A stretch of 40,969 bases of DNA. It comes from Akkermansia muciniphila (GTDB lineage Bacteria; Verrucomicrobiota; Verrucomicrobiia; Verrucomicrobiales; V1-33). This document shows, in pieces, positions 1-8,800 of this stretch. Location of the stretch: assembly GCA_943333275.1 (NCBI GenBank), contig CALQSQ010000050.1:1-40969 (forward strand). Direction: 5' to 3'. The notes below the pieces were generated by a model that was not told where the DNA came from, did not search any database, and was given only the letters and a program-made list of their open reading frames with translations. Position numbers and translations under genes: made by a program. Position 1 is the first letter of the stretch. Each line of letters starts with the position of its first letter.

Positions 1-728
1 TCGCGCTCGGTGATCTTTTTGATGTCGATGCCCAGCCGGGTGAACCCGGCCACATCCGAGGAGGCTCCGCCGCCTGCGCCGCCGGCCGGCTTGGGAGCGG
101 GGCTGCCGTTTTTCTGGGCCTTGGCATCCTTCTCCTTCTGGGGAGCGAGGGTCGGTCCTTCCGATCCAACTTCCACGCGCAGTGCGAGGTTGTCGATTTC
201 CTTTTGCATCGCCTTGTTGGCGGCGACCATGGCCTCCTCATTTTTCTGCACCATCCAGACGGTGTAAATGGCGCTGGCAATGGCATCGCAGAGCCGGGCA
301 TCGATGGGGAACTCAGCGGCGATCGGCATCAGGCCCACAGCCTTGCTGAAATTGAGCTGCACGCCCTGGCCGACCACAGTGCCCTGTTTGGGAGTCAGGG
401 CGGAAATGATTTCCTGCATGACCTTGCGGTAGGCCTGGTCCTTTTCCGAATTGTCCTCGGGCGCGGAGAGGTATTTCTCGAAACGTCCGCGGAAGAGCCG
501 GTTGTTGGTCACGTTCCAGGCCTTGCCATTCCAGGTGGCAGTTTCGCTGCCCGGATCGAAGAATGGGGTGTCATTTCCCAGAAACTGATTGTTGGCCGGT
601 TTGGGCTGGGAGTTGTTGATGGTCGTATTCTGACCGCCACCGCCGGAGGGGGCGCCTGCATCGAAGACTTGACCCTGGGTCGGGGCCAGGGCGAGCAGGG
701 TGACACTGAAGCAAAGGAGGGTTTTCAT
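1..728 (-). CDS. Unknown secreted protein, 3' end outside the window
   Basis: The reading frame is open from the ATG at 728 down to the left edge (about 242 codons), so the C-terminus is missing. The first 20 residues (MKTLLCFSVTLLALAPTQGQ) are a clear Sec signal peptide. Next come a Gly-rich linker, a segment rich in N, P and F, a region around residues 75-160 without a recognisable motif, a short helical Lys/Glu-rich stretch near 165-185, and a Pro/Ala/Gly-rich linker near 205-225. I do not recognise a family. The gene starts 5 bp after the stop of the membrane-anchored gene at 734-1141, so the two are almost certainly co-transcribed and probably work together at the cell envelope. No Shine-Dalgarno-like purine run precedes the start. 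Confidence is high that it is a gene and low for any function. Confidence 0.75.
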   Translation of the reverse strand, partial: MKTLLCFSVTLLALAPTQGQVFDAGAPSGGGGQNTTINNSQPKPANNQFLGNDTPFFDPGSETATWNGKAWNVTNNRLFRGRFEKYLSAPEDNSEKDQAYRKVMQEIISALTPKQGTVVGQGVQLNFSKAVGLMPIAAEFPIDARLCDAIASAIYTVWMVQKNEEAMVAANKAMQKEIDNLALRVEVGSEGPTLAPQKEKDAKAQKNGSPAPKPAGGAGGGASSDVAGFTRLGIDIKKITER

Positions 729-733
729 GGGAA

Positions 734-1141
734 TTAGGAGCGTTTAAGTTCGAGCACTCGGAGAATGGCGTTGCGTTCGACCTGAACCTTCACGGTCAGT
801 TCCTGGCCGACCTGGATGGATTCGGAAGCAAGCGAAGCAGGGAAGAGCATGGACAGATCCACCATCTGGCCATTCTTCTCATCCTTGGCCTCCATGGCGT
901 AGAGGCGACCGCTGTCGGTGTAGCGCAGTTGATCCTTGACCTTCGCGGTGACCTGGTAGGTGTTGCCCTGCATGCTCATGGCATTCGTGACGTATTCGGT
1001 GGGGTCCAGTTTCGTCGTTCCGGAAAAAGACTCCGATGACTTGCCACGCATCATTAGATAGCCGCCAGCCACCGTTCCCAGAAGGGCGACAGCCCCGATG
1101 AGAATCCACGGATTGAAGGATGATTTTTTACGACGCGCCAT
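734..1141 (-). CDS. Small membrane-anchored protein of unknown function
   Basis: 135 aa from the ATG at 1141. A longer in-frame start exists upstream at 1219, but its extra N-terminus looks non-coding. The chosen start gives a classic bitopic protein: a basic N-terminus (MARRKKSS), one transmembrane helix at about residues 10-32, then a soluble domain of about 100 residues with alternating hydrophobic strands ending in VERNAILRVLELKRS. The soluble part has the feel of a small beta-barrel (OB-like) domain, but no diagnostic motif is visible. It precedes the secreted protein at 1-728 by 5 bp in the same operon. The function is unknown; a periplasmic anchor or assembly factor for its partner is an inference only. 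Confidence 0.7.
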   Translation of the reverse strand: MARRKKSSFNPWILIGAVALLGTVAGGYLMMRGKSSESFSGTTKLDPTEYVTNAMSMQGNTYQVTAKVKDQLRYTDSGRLYAMEAKDEKNGQMVDLSMLFPASLASESIQVGQELTVKVQVERNAILRVLELKRS

Positions 1142-1303
1142 GAGGGGAGGTGAGGGGGGAAAGCATTTACATCCGAAATAACGCCAGTTCACTCCAAAAC
1201 GCGAATCAAAAAATGCCACCGATCCTCAGGTGCTTCCCTATTGAGCACCCCTGCAATCGGCTCATCCCTCATAAACTGGATGCAGGCGCGGATGGGTCGC
1301 ACG

Positions 1304-1339
1304 GCAAACAAAAGCGCCCGGTCCGTGGGGACTGGGCGC
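1304..1339 (-). terminator. Rho-independent terminator of rplS
   Basis: On the minus strand, 33 bp after the rplS stop, an 11-bp GC-rich stem (GCGCCCAGTCC paired with GGACCGGGCGC, one A-C mismatch) closes a 4-nt loop and is followed by TTTTGTTTG. This is a textbook intrinsic terminator, and it separates rplS from the envelope gene pair downstream. Confidence 0.75.
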
Positions 1340-1371
1340 TGTTGCTTGGGGGGAATTGGTAGTGGCAAAAA

Positions 1372-1731
1372 TTAGGCCGGGACGACGCGGCTCACTTCCT
1401 TCACGGTCGTGGCGTCCTTGCCCTGGCGCTTGCGCAGGTAGTTGAGCTTGGCCCGGCGAACCTGACCGCGCTTGGTGACTTCCACCTTGGCAACCTTGGG
1501 GGAATGGATGGGGAAGACGCGCTCCACACCTTCACCGTAGGAGATTTTCCGCACGGTGAGGTTTTGGCTGACACCGATGCCCTGACGGGCGATGACGATG
1601 CCGGCATAGATCTGAATACGCTCCTTGCCGCCTTCGAGCACGCGGCTGTGCACCTTGACAGTGTCCCCGACGTTGACGTCGAGGGCTTCAGGTTTCATGT
1701 TTTCACGGTGAATTTGTTGGATCTTGTTCAT
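1372..1731 (-). CDS. rplS: 50S ribosomal protein L19
   Basis: 119 aa, the usual L19 length. L19 lies at the 30S-50S interface and helps form an intersubunit bridge. The sequence carries the family core: an N-terminal helix ending in ENMKPEALDVNVGDTV, the central VHSRVLEGGKERIQIYAG, the signature TVRKISYGEGVERVFPIHSP, and the basic C-terminal RRAKLNYLRKRQGKDA. The ATG at 1731 is chosen because the protein then begins like other L19 proteins and a GGAGG sits 10 nt upstream; the frame stays open further upstream but that part is unrelated to L19. In many bacteria rplS follows rpsP-rimM-trmD, but here it stands alone, with a strong terminator after it and a divergently oriented gene before it. 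Confidence 0.97.
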   Translation of the reverse strand: MNKIQQIHRENMKPEALDVNVGDTVKVHSRVLEGGKERIQIYAGIVIARQGIGVSQNLTVRKISYGEGVERVFPIHSPKVAKVEVTKRGQVRRAKLNYLRKRQGKDATTVKEVSRVVPA

Positions 1732-1741
1732 AGAAATAGGG

Positions 1742-1746
1742 CCTCC
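1742..1746 (-). promoter_or_regulatory. Shine-Dalgarno site of rplS
   Basis: GGAGG on the minus strand, 10 nt before the ATG at 1731. It supports this start over the longer open frame. Most genes in this window lack such a strong site. Confidence 0.7.
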
Positions 1747-1941
1747 GGAGGGTGGTAAAAAAGGAACCCGCTCAGGGGGAATCCTGGGTGGCCTGACCGG
1801 GGAGGGCGGCGATTTAAGCGTGCTCTTCCCAAAACGCAAAGAGAAATTCGCCCGGGAGCGGCCGATTCCGGGGAAAACGGGGCGATTTTGAGCCAAATTA
1901 CCATTTGGGGATCGGTAAAACCTGATTTTCAATGGGTTTCC

Positions 1942-4224
1942 ATGCCTTCCCCGCGATTCCGTTCCGTCCATTTGCTCATTTTCCTCTGCCTGTGCTGCTG
2001 GCTGGCAGCGGCTGATGCCGTCCCGTTGCAATCGATCAAGGGGCCGGAAGATTTTCTGTCCGGCGAGACGTCGCCCTTCCTGAAACGCTTCGCCAACGAT
2101 CCGGTGGCCTGGAGGCCGTGGGGCGAGGAAGCATTCCAGCGGGCCAGGGAGCAGGGAAAATTAATTCTGCTCTGCATCGGCTATAGTTCCTGCCCATGGA
2201 CGCTCAAAATGCAGCTTGAAACGTATCGGGATCCCGCCGTGGCAGCTTATCTAAACGAGCATTTCATCTGCGTTCTGGTAGATCGTGAGGAACGTCCGGA
2301 TCTCAACGGGAGTTTCATGCGCCATGCGTTCGTCATTAACAAGCGCAGTGGCTGGCCCTTGCATTGCTGGCTGACACCGACTGGGCAACCGGTGCGATCC
2401 GCGATCTATCTCCCCGCGGTGCGTCAGGAGGGCGCTCCCAGTTTTCAGGTTACTGCCGAGAATGTGCAGAGCCTGTGGCGGGATGATCACGCCTACATCG
2501 AACGCGAGGCCGTTAACCAGACCACGCTGCTGGTCAAAGCCCTTGAGTTGGTCAACCTGGGGGATGGCAAAAGCCGGCTGGACCGGACGATGCTGGATTT
2601 CGCGTACGAGAAATTGGGCGCACAATTCGATCCCCAATACGGCGGATTTTCCATGACGCCCAAATTCCACGGCGCCCCCATGCTGGAATTCCTCCTGGAC
2701 TATGCGAGTCTGAATCGTGACGGGGCCTTCGGGCGGAGCGAGCGGGCGAAGGCGATGGTCAGCAAGACGCTGCGTGCGATGGCCGAGGGGGCGATGATGG
2801 ATCAACTGGGCGGAGGATTCCACCGATACTGTCTCGACAGGGCCTGGACGGTTCCGCAGTTTGAGAAAATGCTCTTCGATCAGGGACAGCTGGCCAATGT
2901 TTACCTGAGAGCCTTTCAGGCGACCGGCGATCCGTGGTTCGCTGGAATCGCCCGGCAGACCCTGGAGTTCGTGGAAAAAGAACTGAGTTCCGGCGACGGC
3001 GGCTTTTATTGTGCGGAGAATCCCTTTGGTGATGACCCTAAAAAAGCCGGGGAGATGATTGATGCGAGTTATTATGTTTGGAAAAAATCGGAACTTGATA
3101 CGCTGGTCGGCCCGGAAGCGGCCCCGGTGTTCGGCGAGGTCTTTGGAATCAACGAGCAGGGGAATCTCCCGGCCGAAACCATGCAGTTTCAGCAACAGCG
3201 CTTTCCCCAGCTAAACATTCTGCGCCGTGTCAAAAGCCTTGCCGATGCATCGGCGGCCCTGCAACTACCGGAGGCCGAAGTGACGGAGAAATTTCAGCAG
3301 GGATGCAGGAAGTTGCTCGAAGCGCGCAAACAGCGTCCGCTCCCGCAACGCGATGAAAAAATCCTTCCAGGTTGGAATGCACTCATGATCTCGGCGTTCC
3401 TGCGCGCGGGAGATGTGCTTGGCGACAATGCCTTCCATCAGCGGGCGGTGGCGGCGGCTGATTTCACCTACCATCATTTCCTGAGTGATGCCTACCTCCG
3501 GCCAAGGTTCGCCGAGGACTATGCGATGATGGTCGATGCCGTGCTCAATCTCTACGAATCCACCGGGCAGGCCAAATGGCTGAGTCAGGCCATGCTGCTG
3601 CAGGATCGCATGGATCAGGAGTTGTGGGATGACATCAAGGGAGGTTACTGGGACGGCCCCATGGAGGAGCACCTTTTCCTGCGATTGAAGTCCAGCGATG
3701 AAGGATCCGAGTTCTGTCAAAATGCCACCGCAGCCTCCAATCTGGTCCGTCTTGCGCGCACTCTCGGCGACAAGGAATATTTTGATCGCGCAGCCAGAAT
3801 TTTCCAATATTTCGGCGGTGAGTGCTCGGCCATCCTTGAAACGGCCATGGCCAGCCCGGCAACCAGACCGGAAAGAAAGGCGCCGCCAGAGATCCCCATC
3901 GCCCCCGTCAACCACATCCGCATGATCAATGCCTACGAGCATTTCAGCCGCTCAGGCTGGCAGTTTGTCTTCACGGGTTCCCCCTCCGACGCCGCCGCGC
4001 AGGAAATGCGAAGTCTCCTGCTGCGCCATGCCCGTCCCAACTCCCATGTCCTCTATCTCGATGGTGGTGCGAGTGAGGCCATCCTCACCAGATTCAACCG
4101 ATCCCTCGTCGAACTCAAACCCACCGATGGCGCGGCGAAGCTCCTGATCTGCCGCGATTTCAAATTGGAAAAGCCTTGCCTTACCACAAAGGAACTCCAG
4201 GCTTTTCTCGATCGCGAATATTAA
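1942..4224 (+). CDS. Secreted SPATA20/YyaL-like (DUF255) thioredoxin-fold protein
   Basis: 760 aa from the ATG at 1942; a TTG 54 bp upstream is in frame but would bury the signal peptide. Residues 1-26 form a Sec signal ending in AAADA. The next 170 residues are the DUF255 thioredoxin-like domain: ETSPFLKRFANDPVAWRPWG, ILLCIGYSSCPW, then VDREERPDLNGSFM and SGWPLHCWLTPTGQP. The remaining 550 residues have the alpha/alpha-barrel (N-acylglucosamine-epimerase-like) look of the family: GGFSMTPKFHGAP, QLGGGFHRYCLDRAWTVPQF EKMLFDQ and WNALMISAFLRAG. Family members are about 650-700 aa and usually cytoplasmic, so the signal peptide is notable. The normal CHWCH motif reads C84-P-W-T-L, so the second cysteine is gone and a dithiol redox role is unlikely. 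The physiological role is unknown. Confidence 0.85.
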   Translation: MPSPRFRSVHLLIFLCLCCWLAAADAVPLQSIKGPEDFLSGETSPFLKRFANDPVAWRPWGEEAFQRAREQGKLILLCIGYSSCPWTLKMQLETYRDPAVAAYLNEHFICVLVDREERPDLNGSFMRHAFVINKRSGWPLHCWLTPTGQPVRSAIYLPAVRQEGAPSFQVTAENVQSLWRDDHAYIEREAVNQTTLLVKALELVNLGDGKSRLDRTMLDFAYEKLGAQFDPQYGGFSMTPKFHGAPMLEFLLDYASLNRDGAFGRSERAKAMVSKTLRAMAEGAMMDQLGGGFHRYCLDRAWTVPQFEKMLFDQGQLANVYLRAFQATGDPWFAGIARQTLEFVEKELSSGDGGFYCAENPFGDDPKKAGEMIDASYYVWKKSELDTLVGPEAAPVFGEVFGINEQGNLPAETMQFQQQRFPQLNILRRVKSLADASAALQLPEAEVTEKFQQGCRKLLEARKQRPLPQRDEKILPGWNALMISAFLRAGDVLGDNAFHQRAVAAADFTYHHFLSDAYLRPRFAEDYAMMVDAVLNLYESTGQAKWLSQAMLLQDRMDQELWDDIKGGYWDGPMEEHLFLRLKSSDEGSEFCQNATAASNLVRLARTLGDKEYFDRAARIFQYFGGECSAILETAMASPATRPERKAPPEIPIAPVNHIRMINAYEHFSRSGWQFVFTGSPSDAAAQEMRSLLLRHARPNSHVLYLDGGASEAILTRFNRSLVELKPTDGAAKLLICRDFKLEKPCLTTKELQAFLDREY

Positions 4225-4302
4225 GCATTTGTTGGCGGATACCGCAGATGGGGCGGCAAATTTGTTTACCCGTCGTAAAATTCTGTCTATCCCTTCCAGC
4301 CT

Positions 4303-5022
4303 ATGAAATATTCCATCGCCCTACTCTCCGCCGCTGTGCTTGGCATGGCTGCCTCCTCCATGGCCCAGGATACCAGTATTCCCGCCCTCAAGGCGGAAGT
4401 GCACGCGGGGACGGAGGCCCGCATCGAACAGTTCAATAAAACGTCCAAGGAGGGCAAGGCCGAACTCGTCTTCCTGGGCGACTCCATTACCCAGGGTTGG
4501 GAACATTCTGGCAAGGAGACCTGGGCAAAATATTATGCGAAGCGCAACGCCGCCAACTTCGGAATCGGTGGTGACCGCACCGAACATGTGCTCTGGCGGT
4601 TGGATCATGGAAATTTTGATGGCTTGAAACCAAAGGCCATCGTCCTCATGATCGGCACGAACAACACCGGTCACCGCAAGGACAAGCCCGAGGACACGGC
4701 TGCAGGCGTGAAGGCCATCATCGCTAAACTCCAAACGAAATGCCCCGATGCCAAAATCCTCCTCATGGCGATCTTTCCTCGCGATGAAAAACCCGCGGGC
4801 GAAATGCGCCAGATCAATGACAAGGCCAATGCCATCATCAAGACTTTCGCCGATGGCGACAAGGTGATCTATCAGGACATCGGCGCGAAATTCCTGGGTG
4901 CCGATGGCCTGATGTCCAAGGACATGATGGGCGATTTCCTCCATCCTGGAAACAAGGGCTATGACATCTGGGCTGCGGAAATCGAGGAAAATGTGGCCAG
5001 GCTCCTGGGAGAGAAAAAGTAA
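4303..5022 (+). CDS. Secreted SGNH/GDSL-family hydrolase
   Basis: 239 aa with a 22-residue Sec signal (ending SSMAQ). The SGNH blocks are all present: block I FLGDSITQGW with catalytic Ser61, block II Gly in NFGIGGDRTEHVLWRL, block III IGTNNTGHRKD with its Asn, and block V DFLHPGNKGYDIW with the catalytic Asp and His. The order and spacing match the platelet-activating-factor acetylhydrolase beta/gamma-like group, which in Verrucomicrobia and Planctomycetes usually acts as a sugar or lipid acyl esterase. It is probably periplasmic. The dgkA-like gene starts 37 bp downstream on the same strand, so the two may be co-transcribed. The substrate cannot be inferred. Confidence 0.9.
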   Translation: MKYSIALLSAAVLGMAASSMAQDTSIPALKAEVHAGTEARIEQFNKTSKEGKAELVFLGDSITQGWEHSGKETWAKYYAKRNAANFGIGGDRTEHVLWRLDHGNFDGLKPKAIVLMIGTNNTGHRKDKPEDTAAGVKAIIAKLQTKCPDAKILLMAIFPRDEKPAGEMRQINDKANAIIKTFADGDKVIYQDIGAKFLGADGLMSKDMMGDFLHPGNKGYDIWAAEIEENVARLLGEKK

Positions 5023-5059
5023 TGTCCCAAAGCGGGGCACTGAACCGTTTTACCCAGGC

Positions 5060-5416
5060 ATGCTTCGCTATCTCCTGCGCCGCCTCCAAAGTTTCCGCCA
5101 CGCCTTCAGGGGCCTGGCGGTCCTTGTGCGCACGCAATCCAATGCCCGGCTGCATGTGCTCGCCACGATTGTTGTAGTCACCGCCGGGTGCCTCCTCCAC
5201 GTGAACGCCACTGATTGGCTCTGGCTCGGTCTGGCGATGACTCTCGTCTGGATCGCCGAAGCCTTCAATTCCGCGCTGGAACATCTCGCCGACCGCGTCA
5301 CGCGGGAATCCGATCCCATGATCCGCGACGTGAAAGATCTGGCCGCCAGCGCTGTGCTCATCGCCGCTATCTTCGCCATCGGAGTCGCCGCTTGCGTCTT
5401 TGGTCCCAAATTGTAA
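5060..5416 (+). CDS. dgkA: Diacylglycerol/undecaprenol kinase (DgkA family)
   Basis: 118 aa from the ATG at 5060. The frame is open 99 nt further upstream, but that part overlaps the SGNH gene and is not membrane-like. This is a small integral membrane kinase with three hydrophobic helices and the family pattern: an N-terminal amphipathic segment LRRLQSFRHAFRGLAVLVRT with QSNARLHVLATI, then the active-site helix AEAFNSALEHLADRV (the ExxNxxxE residues), then the DVKDLAASAVLIAAIFA segment. The pattern is closer to Gram-positive undecaprenol kinases than to E. coli DgkA, so it probably phosphorylates undecaprenol (lipid carrier recycling for peptidoglycan) or diacylglycerol. It is the last housekeeping gene before the accessory island. 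Confidence 0.9.
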   Translation: MLRYLLRRLQSFRHAFRGLAVLVRTQSNARLHVLATIVVVTAGCLLHVNATDWLWLGLAMTLVWIAEAFNSALEHLADRVTRESDPMIRDVKDLAASAVLIAAIFAIGVAACVFGPKL

Positions 5417-5535
5417 CGCGCAAACGTGAACTCATCGTGCCAGACAGTGTGTTCTGCGCCACGCCCCAACCCCAAGGCTATTCTGAGCCCCTACCCACAT
5501 CCATCTTCTTAAGATTTCCGCACGCATTGCCGCGC

Positions 5536-5573
5536 AAAATCTCAAATCACCAGCTGTGTGTCGAGATTTTTTT
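5536..5573 (+). terminator. Possible intrinsic terminator after dgkA
   Basis: AAAATCTC (5536-5543) and GAGATTTT (5563-5570) can pair over 8 bp around a long 19-nt loop, and TTT follows. The stem is AT-rich and the loop is long, so this is only a candidate end of the SGNH-dgkA transcript. Another T-run lies at about 5586-5594. Confidence 0.3.
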
Positions 5574-5734
5574 CCTTTAAAGAGCCTTTTTTTTTGAGCG
5601 CCCCCCGCCCCCACCCATACGGCCCTATGCACCGGGGTTTTTCACCCAATCAAAGTAAAATCTGGCGACAACCACGCAGACCTGCCCTAAAAGCCCTCAT
5701 GCCCACACCCCACCGGACCGGCAAGCCCGCCTCC

Positions 5735-5815
5735 ATGAACCTTACCCTACCCGGCATCGAGGCCGACTTTCGCCCTGTGAACGCCGACATCGCCGGGCTT
5801 GTTCTTATAGAGTGA
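5735..5815 (+). pseudogene. Possible remnant of a type I methyltransferase (HsdM-like)
   Basis: A 26-codon open stretch from the ATG at 5735 encodes MNLTLPGIEADF followed by RPVNAD. From memory this resembles the segment of type I restriction N6-adenine methylases just before the catalytic NPPF motif (typically MNLAIRGIEADFG..NADTF). The segment stops at a TGA that directly abuts the helicase ATG, and it lies in the same reading frame as the helicase. It could be a scrap of an ancestral restriction system, a leader peptide, or chance. The similarity is short and was not searched. Confidence 0.25.
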
Positions 5816-8800
5816 ATGGATGCCATGAGCGAAGCCAACGACGTTAGCGAGATAGGCTCGATCATCCGTGAGAGCGCTTCATGGGAAGACATTCAGCGGA
5901 AATGCCAATCGCTCACTGAGAAGCAGAAGGGCGACTTGTTCGAGCATTTCGTCAAAGCATTCCTTCAGCTTGAGCCAGAGTATGCCAGCAAGCTCAAGCA
6001 CGTCTGGCTTTACAGCGAAGTGCCTCAAGCCATAGCAAGGCGGCTCAACCTCCCCACCACCGACCAGGGCATCGATCTCGTCGCGGAAACCAACGATGGC
6101 CAGTTCTGGGCCGTCCAATGCAAGTATCGGCAGAGGACCGATCACTCGCTGACATGGCGGGAGATCTCCACCTTCACCGGCCTGACCTTCGGAGTCTGTC
6201 GTGGGATCACGTTCGGCATCATCTGCTCCACCACGGAGCGCATCACGCATGTGTTGAAGGATCAGGAGAAGATCGGCTTCTGCGCGCTCGACGTGTGGCA
6301 AGGACTCGATGCCGAGTTCTTCACCCGCCTGCGGGCGCACCTCGCGCACAATCCGGAGAAGTTCAAGCCGCTGCGTCCGCGTCCGCACCAAAAGGGCGCG
6401 GTGAAGGACGCTCAGGCCCATTTCGTCGTCGGCAAAGCCAAGCGGGGGAAACTCATCATGCCCTGCGGTAGCGGCAAGAGCCTCACCGCGTATTGGATCG
6501 CCGGGGAACTCGGCGCCCGCCGCATCGTCATCGCCGTGCCCAGCCTCGCTCTCATCCGCCAAACGCTCAAAGTCTGGCTGCGCGAAACCATGGCTAACCA
6601 ACAAGCCGTCGAATGGATCTGTGTCTGCAGCGACGAGTCCGCCGGCCGCGTCGAGCTCGAGGACACGGCCGTCCTGCGTCAGGACCTCGGCGTGCCCTGC
6701 CTCACCGAACCCAAGGAAATCGCCGCCTGGCTGAAACGCAAACACCGCGGCCTCACCGTCGTCTTCACCACCTATCAGAGCGGCGAGGCGCTCGCCAAGG
6801 CCGCGCGCGCCGCGAAGTTCACCTTCGACCTCGGCATCATGGACGAAGCGCACAAAACCGTCGGCGATGGCGGGAAACTTTTCTCCCACCTGCTGCACGA
6901 CAAGAACCTGCCAATCCGCCGCCGCCTGTTCATGACCGCCACCGAGCGGCGTTACGCGGGCCAAAGCGACACCGTGCTCAGCATGGACGATCCGGCCACC
7001 TACGGCGAAACCTTCCACCTGCTCTCGTTCAAGCGGGCGATGGAATACGACCCGCCCATTCTATCCGATTACAAGATCATCAGCATCGCCGTTTCGCGCG
7101 AGGAAGTCGCGGAACTGATCCGAAAAAACACCTTTGTTAGACCCGATAAAGGCCCGTGGAACAAGGAAATCGAGGCCGATATGCTCGCCTCACTCATCGC
7201 CCTGCGCAAGGCGATGAAGAAATACCCGAGCCAACACGCAGTCTCCTTCCACGGCAGCATCCAACGCGCAGAACTCTTCAAGACCCACAACGACGCCTTC
7301 AGCAAATCGTTCCGCAGCTACGGCAAACTCGAAACCTTCCACGTCTCCGGCAAAACCCCCACCGGCACCCGCGCCCGCGTCATCGGCGAGTTCGCCCGCG
7401 CCGAACGCGCCCTCATCACCAATGCCCGCTGCCTGACCGAAGGCGTCGATGTCCCCGGCATCGACTGCGTGCTCTTCGCCGATCCCCGCCGCAGCGCCGT
7501 GGACATCGTGCAAGCCGTCGGCCGCGCCCTGCGCCCCGCTCCCGGCAAACAATTCGGTTACGTCATCGTCCCCATCCTCCACGACGCCGACGCCACCGCG
7601 GACGACATCTTCAAGTCCCCCGCCTTCAAGGAAATCCTCACCACCCTCCGCGCCCTCGCCGCCAACGATGATCGGATCATTGAATACTTCCGCGGCGTTT
7701 CCCAAGGGCAGCAGCGCAAGGGCGGTGGCAGTGTGCAGTTCGACATCGATGAACGACTTGCGAAACGAATCAATCTGGAAGATTTTGCGCGTGAGATCGA
7801 ACTCAAGTGCTGGGATCGCCTAGCGAAATTGTCATGGCGGCCGTTTGAGGAGGCGCGGGCGTTTGTGCGGGGCATCGGACTCAAAAATCAATTCGAGTGG
7901 CGTTCGTTCTGCAAAGGCGAGATGGCCCAACTTGGGCGGCTGCCTGCGGATATTCCGGCAAATCCAAATCAGACATACGCAGGCGATGGCTGGCAGAGTA
8001 TGGGAGACTGGCTGGGGACTGGAACCACCGCTCCACGTCTCAGAGAATATAGGATCTTCCACGACGCGCGCACCTTCGCACGCAATCTGAAACTCAAGTA
8101 TGCATCGGAGTGGCGTTCGTTCTGTAAAGGCGAGATGCCGCTACTTGGTCGGCTACCCACGGATATTCCGGGGAATCCAAATCAGACTTATTGCGACCTA
8201 GGATGGCAGAACTGGGCCGACTGGCTGGGGAATCGAACAATCGCGACAGGCCTTAGGGAATTCCGTCCATTTCATGACGCGCGGGCATTTGCCCACAAGC
8301 TGAATCTCAAAGGCCAATCGGAATGGTATGCGTTTTGCAAAGGAGAGACGCCAGGATTGGATCAGCTGCCCGTGGATGTTCCGACGAATCCAAGTGTAAT
8401 TTATGCTGACGATGGCTGGACAGGTTTCGGGGACTGGTTAGGGACTGGAAATGTAGCCCCACGCCTCAGGGAATTTCGTTCTTTTCATGACGCGCGTGTC
8501 TTTGCTCGCGGCCTGAAGCTCAAAGCCACATCTGAATGGGTTGCGTTTTGCAAAGGCGAGATGCCGTTACTTGGTCGGTTGCCCGCGGATATTCCGGCAA
8601 AACCCGCTCGGACTTACGCCGAAACCGGCTGGATAGGATTCGGAGACTGGCTGGGGACAGGAAACATTGCCCATCGCCTCAGGGAATTCCGTTCATTTCG
8701 CGACGCGCGCGCCTTCGCTCGCAGTCTCAAACTCAAGTCCGGATATGAATGGCATTCGTTCTGCAAAGGCGAGATGGCCCGACTTGAGCGACTGCCCCCA

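Larger units (their letters stand above)
5417..5815 (+). other. Intergenic region, left margin of the accessory island
   Basis: About 400 bp with no complete gene. It contains the weak terminator-like hairpin at 5536-5573, T-runs, a C-rich stretch near 5600, and at its right end a short open segment that may be a methylase remnant (5735-5815). No convincing promoter for the helicase gene could be read. Confidence 0.5.

Noticed and set aside
1893..1908. Inverted repeat CCAAAT-TACC-ATTTGG between divergent rplS and the DUF255 gene
   Set aside because: Only 6-bp arms; no second copy near other genes; likely chance, though an operator cannot be excluded.
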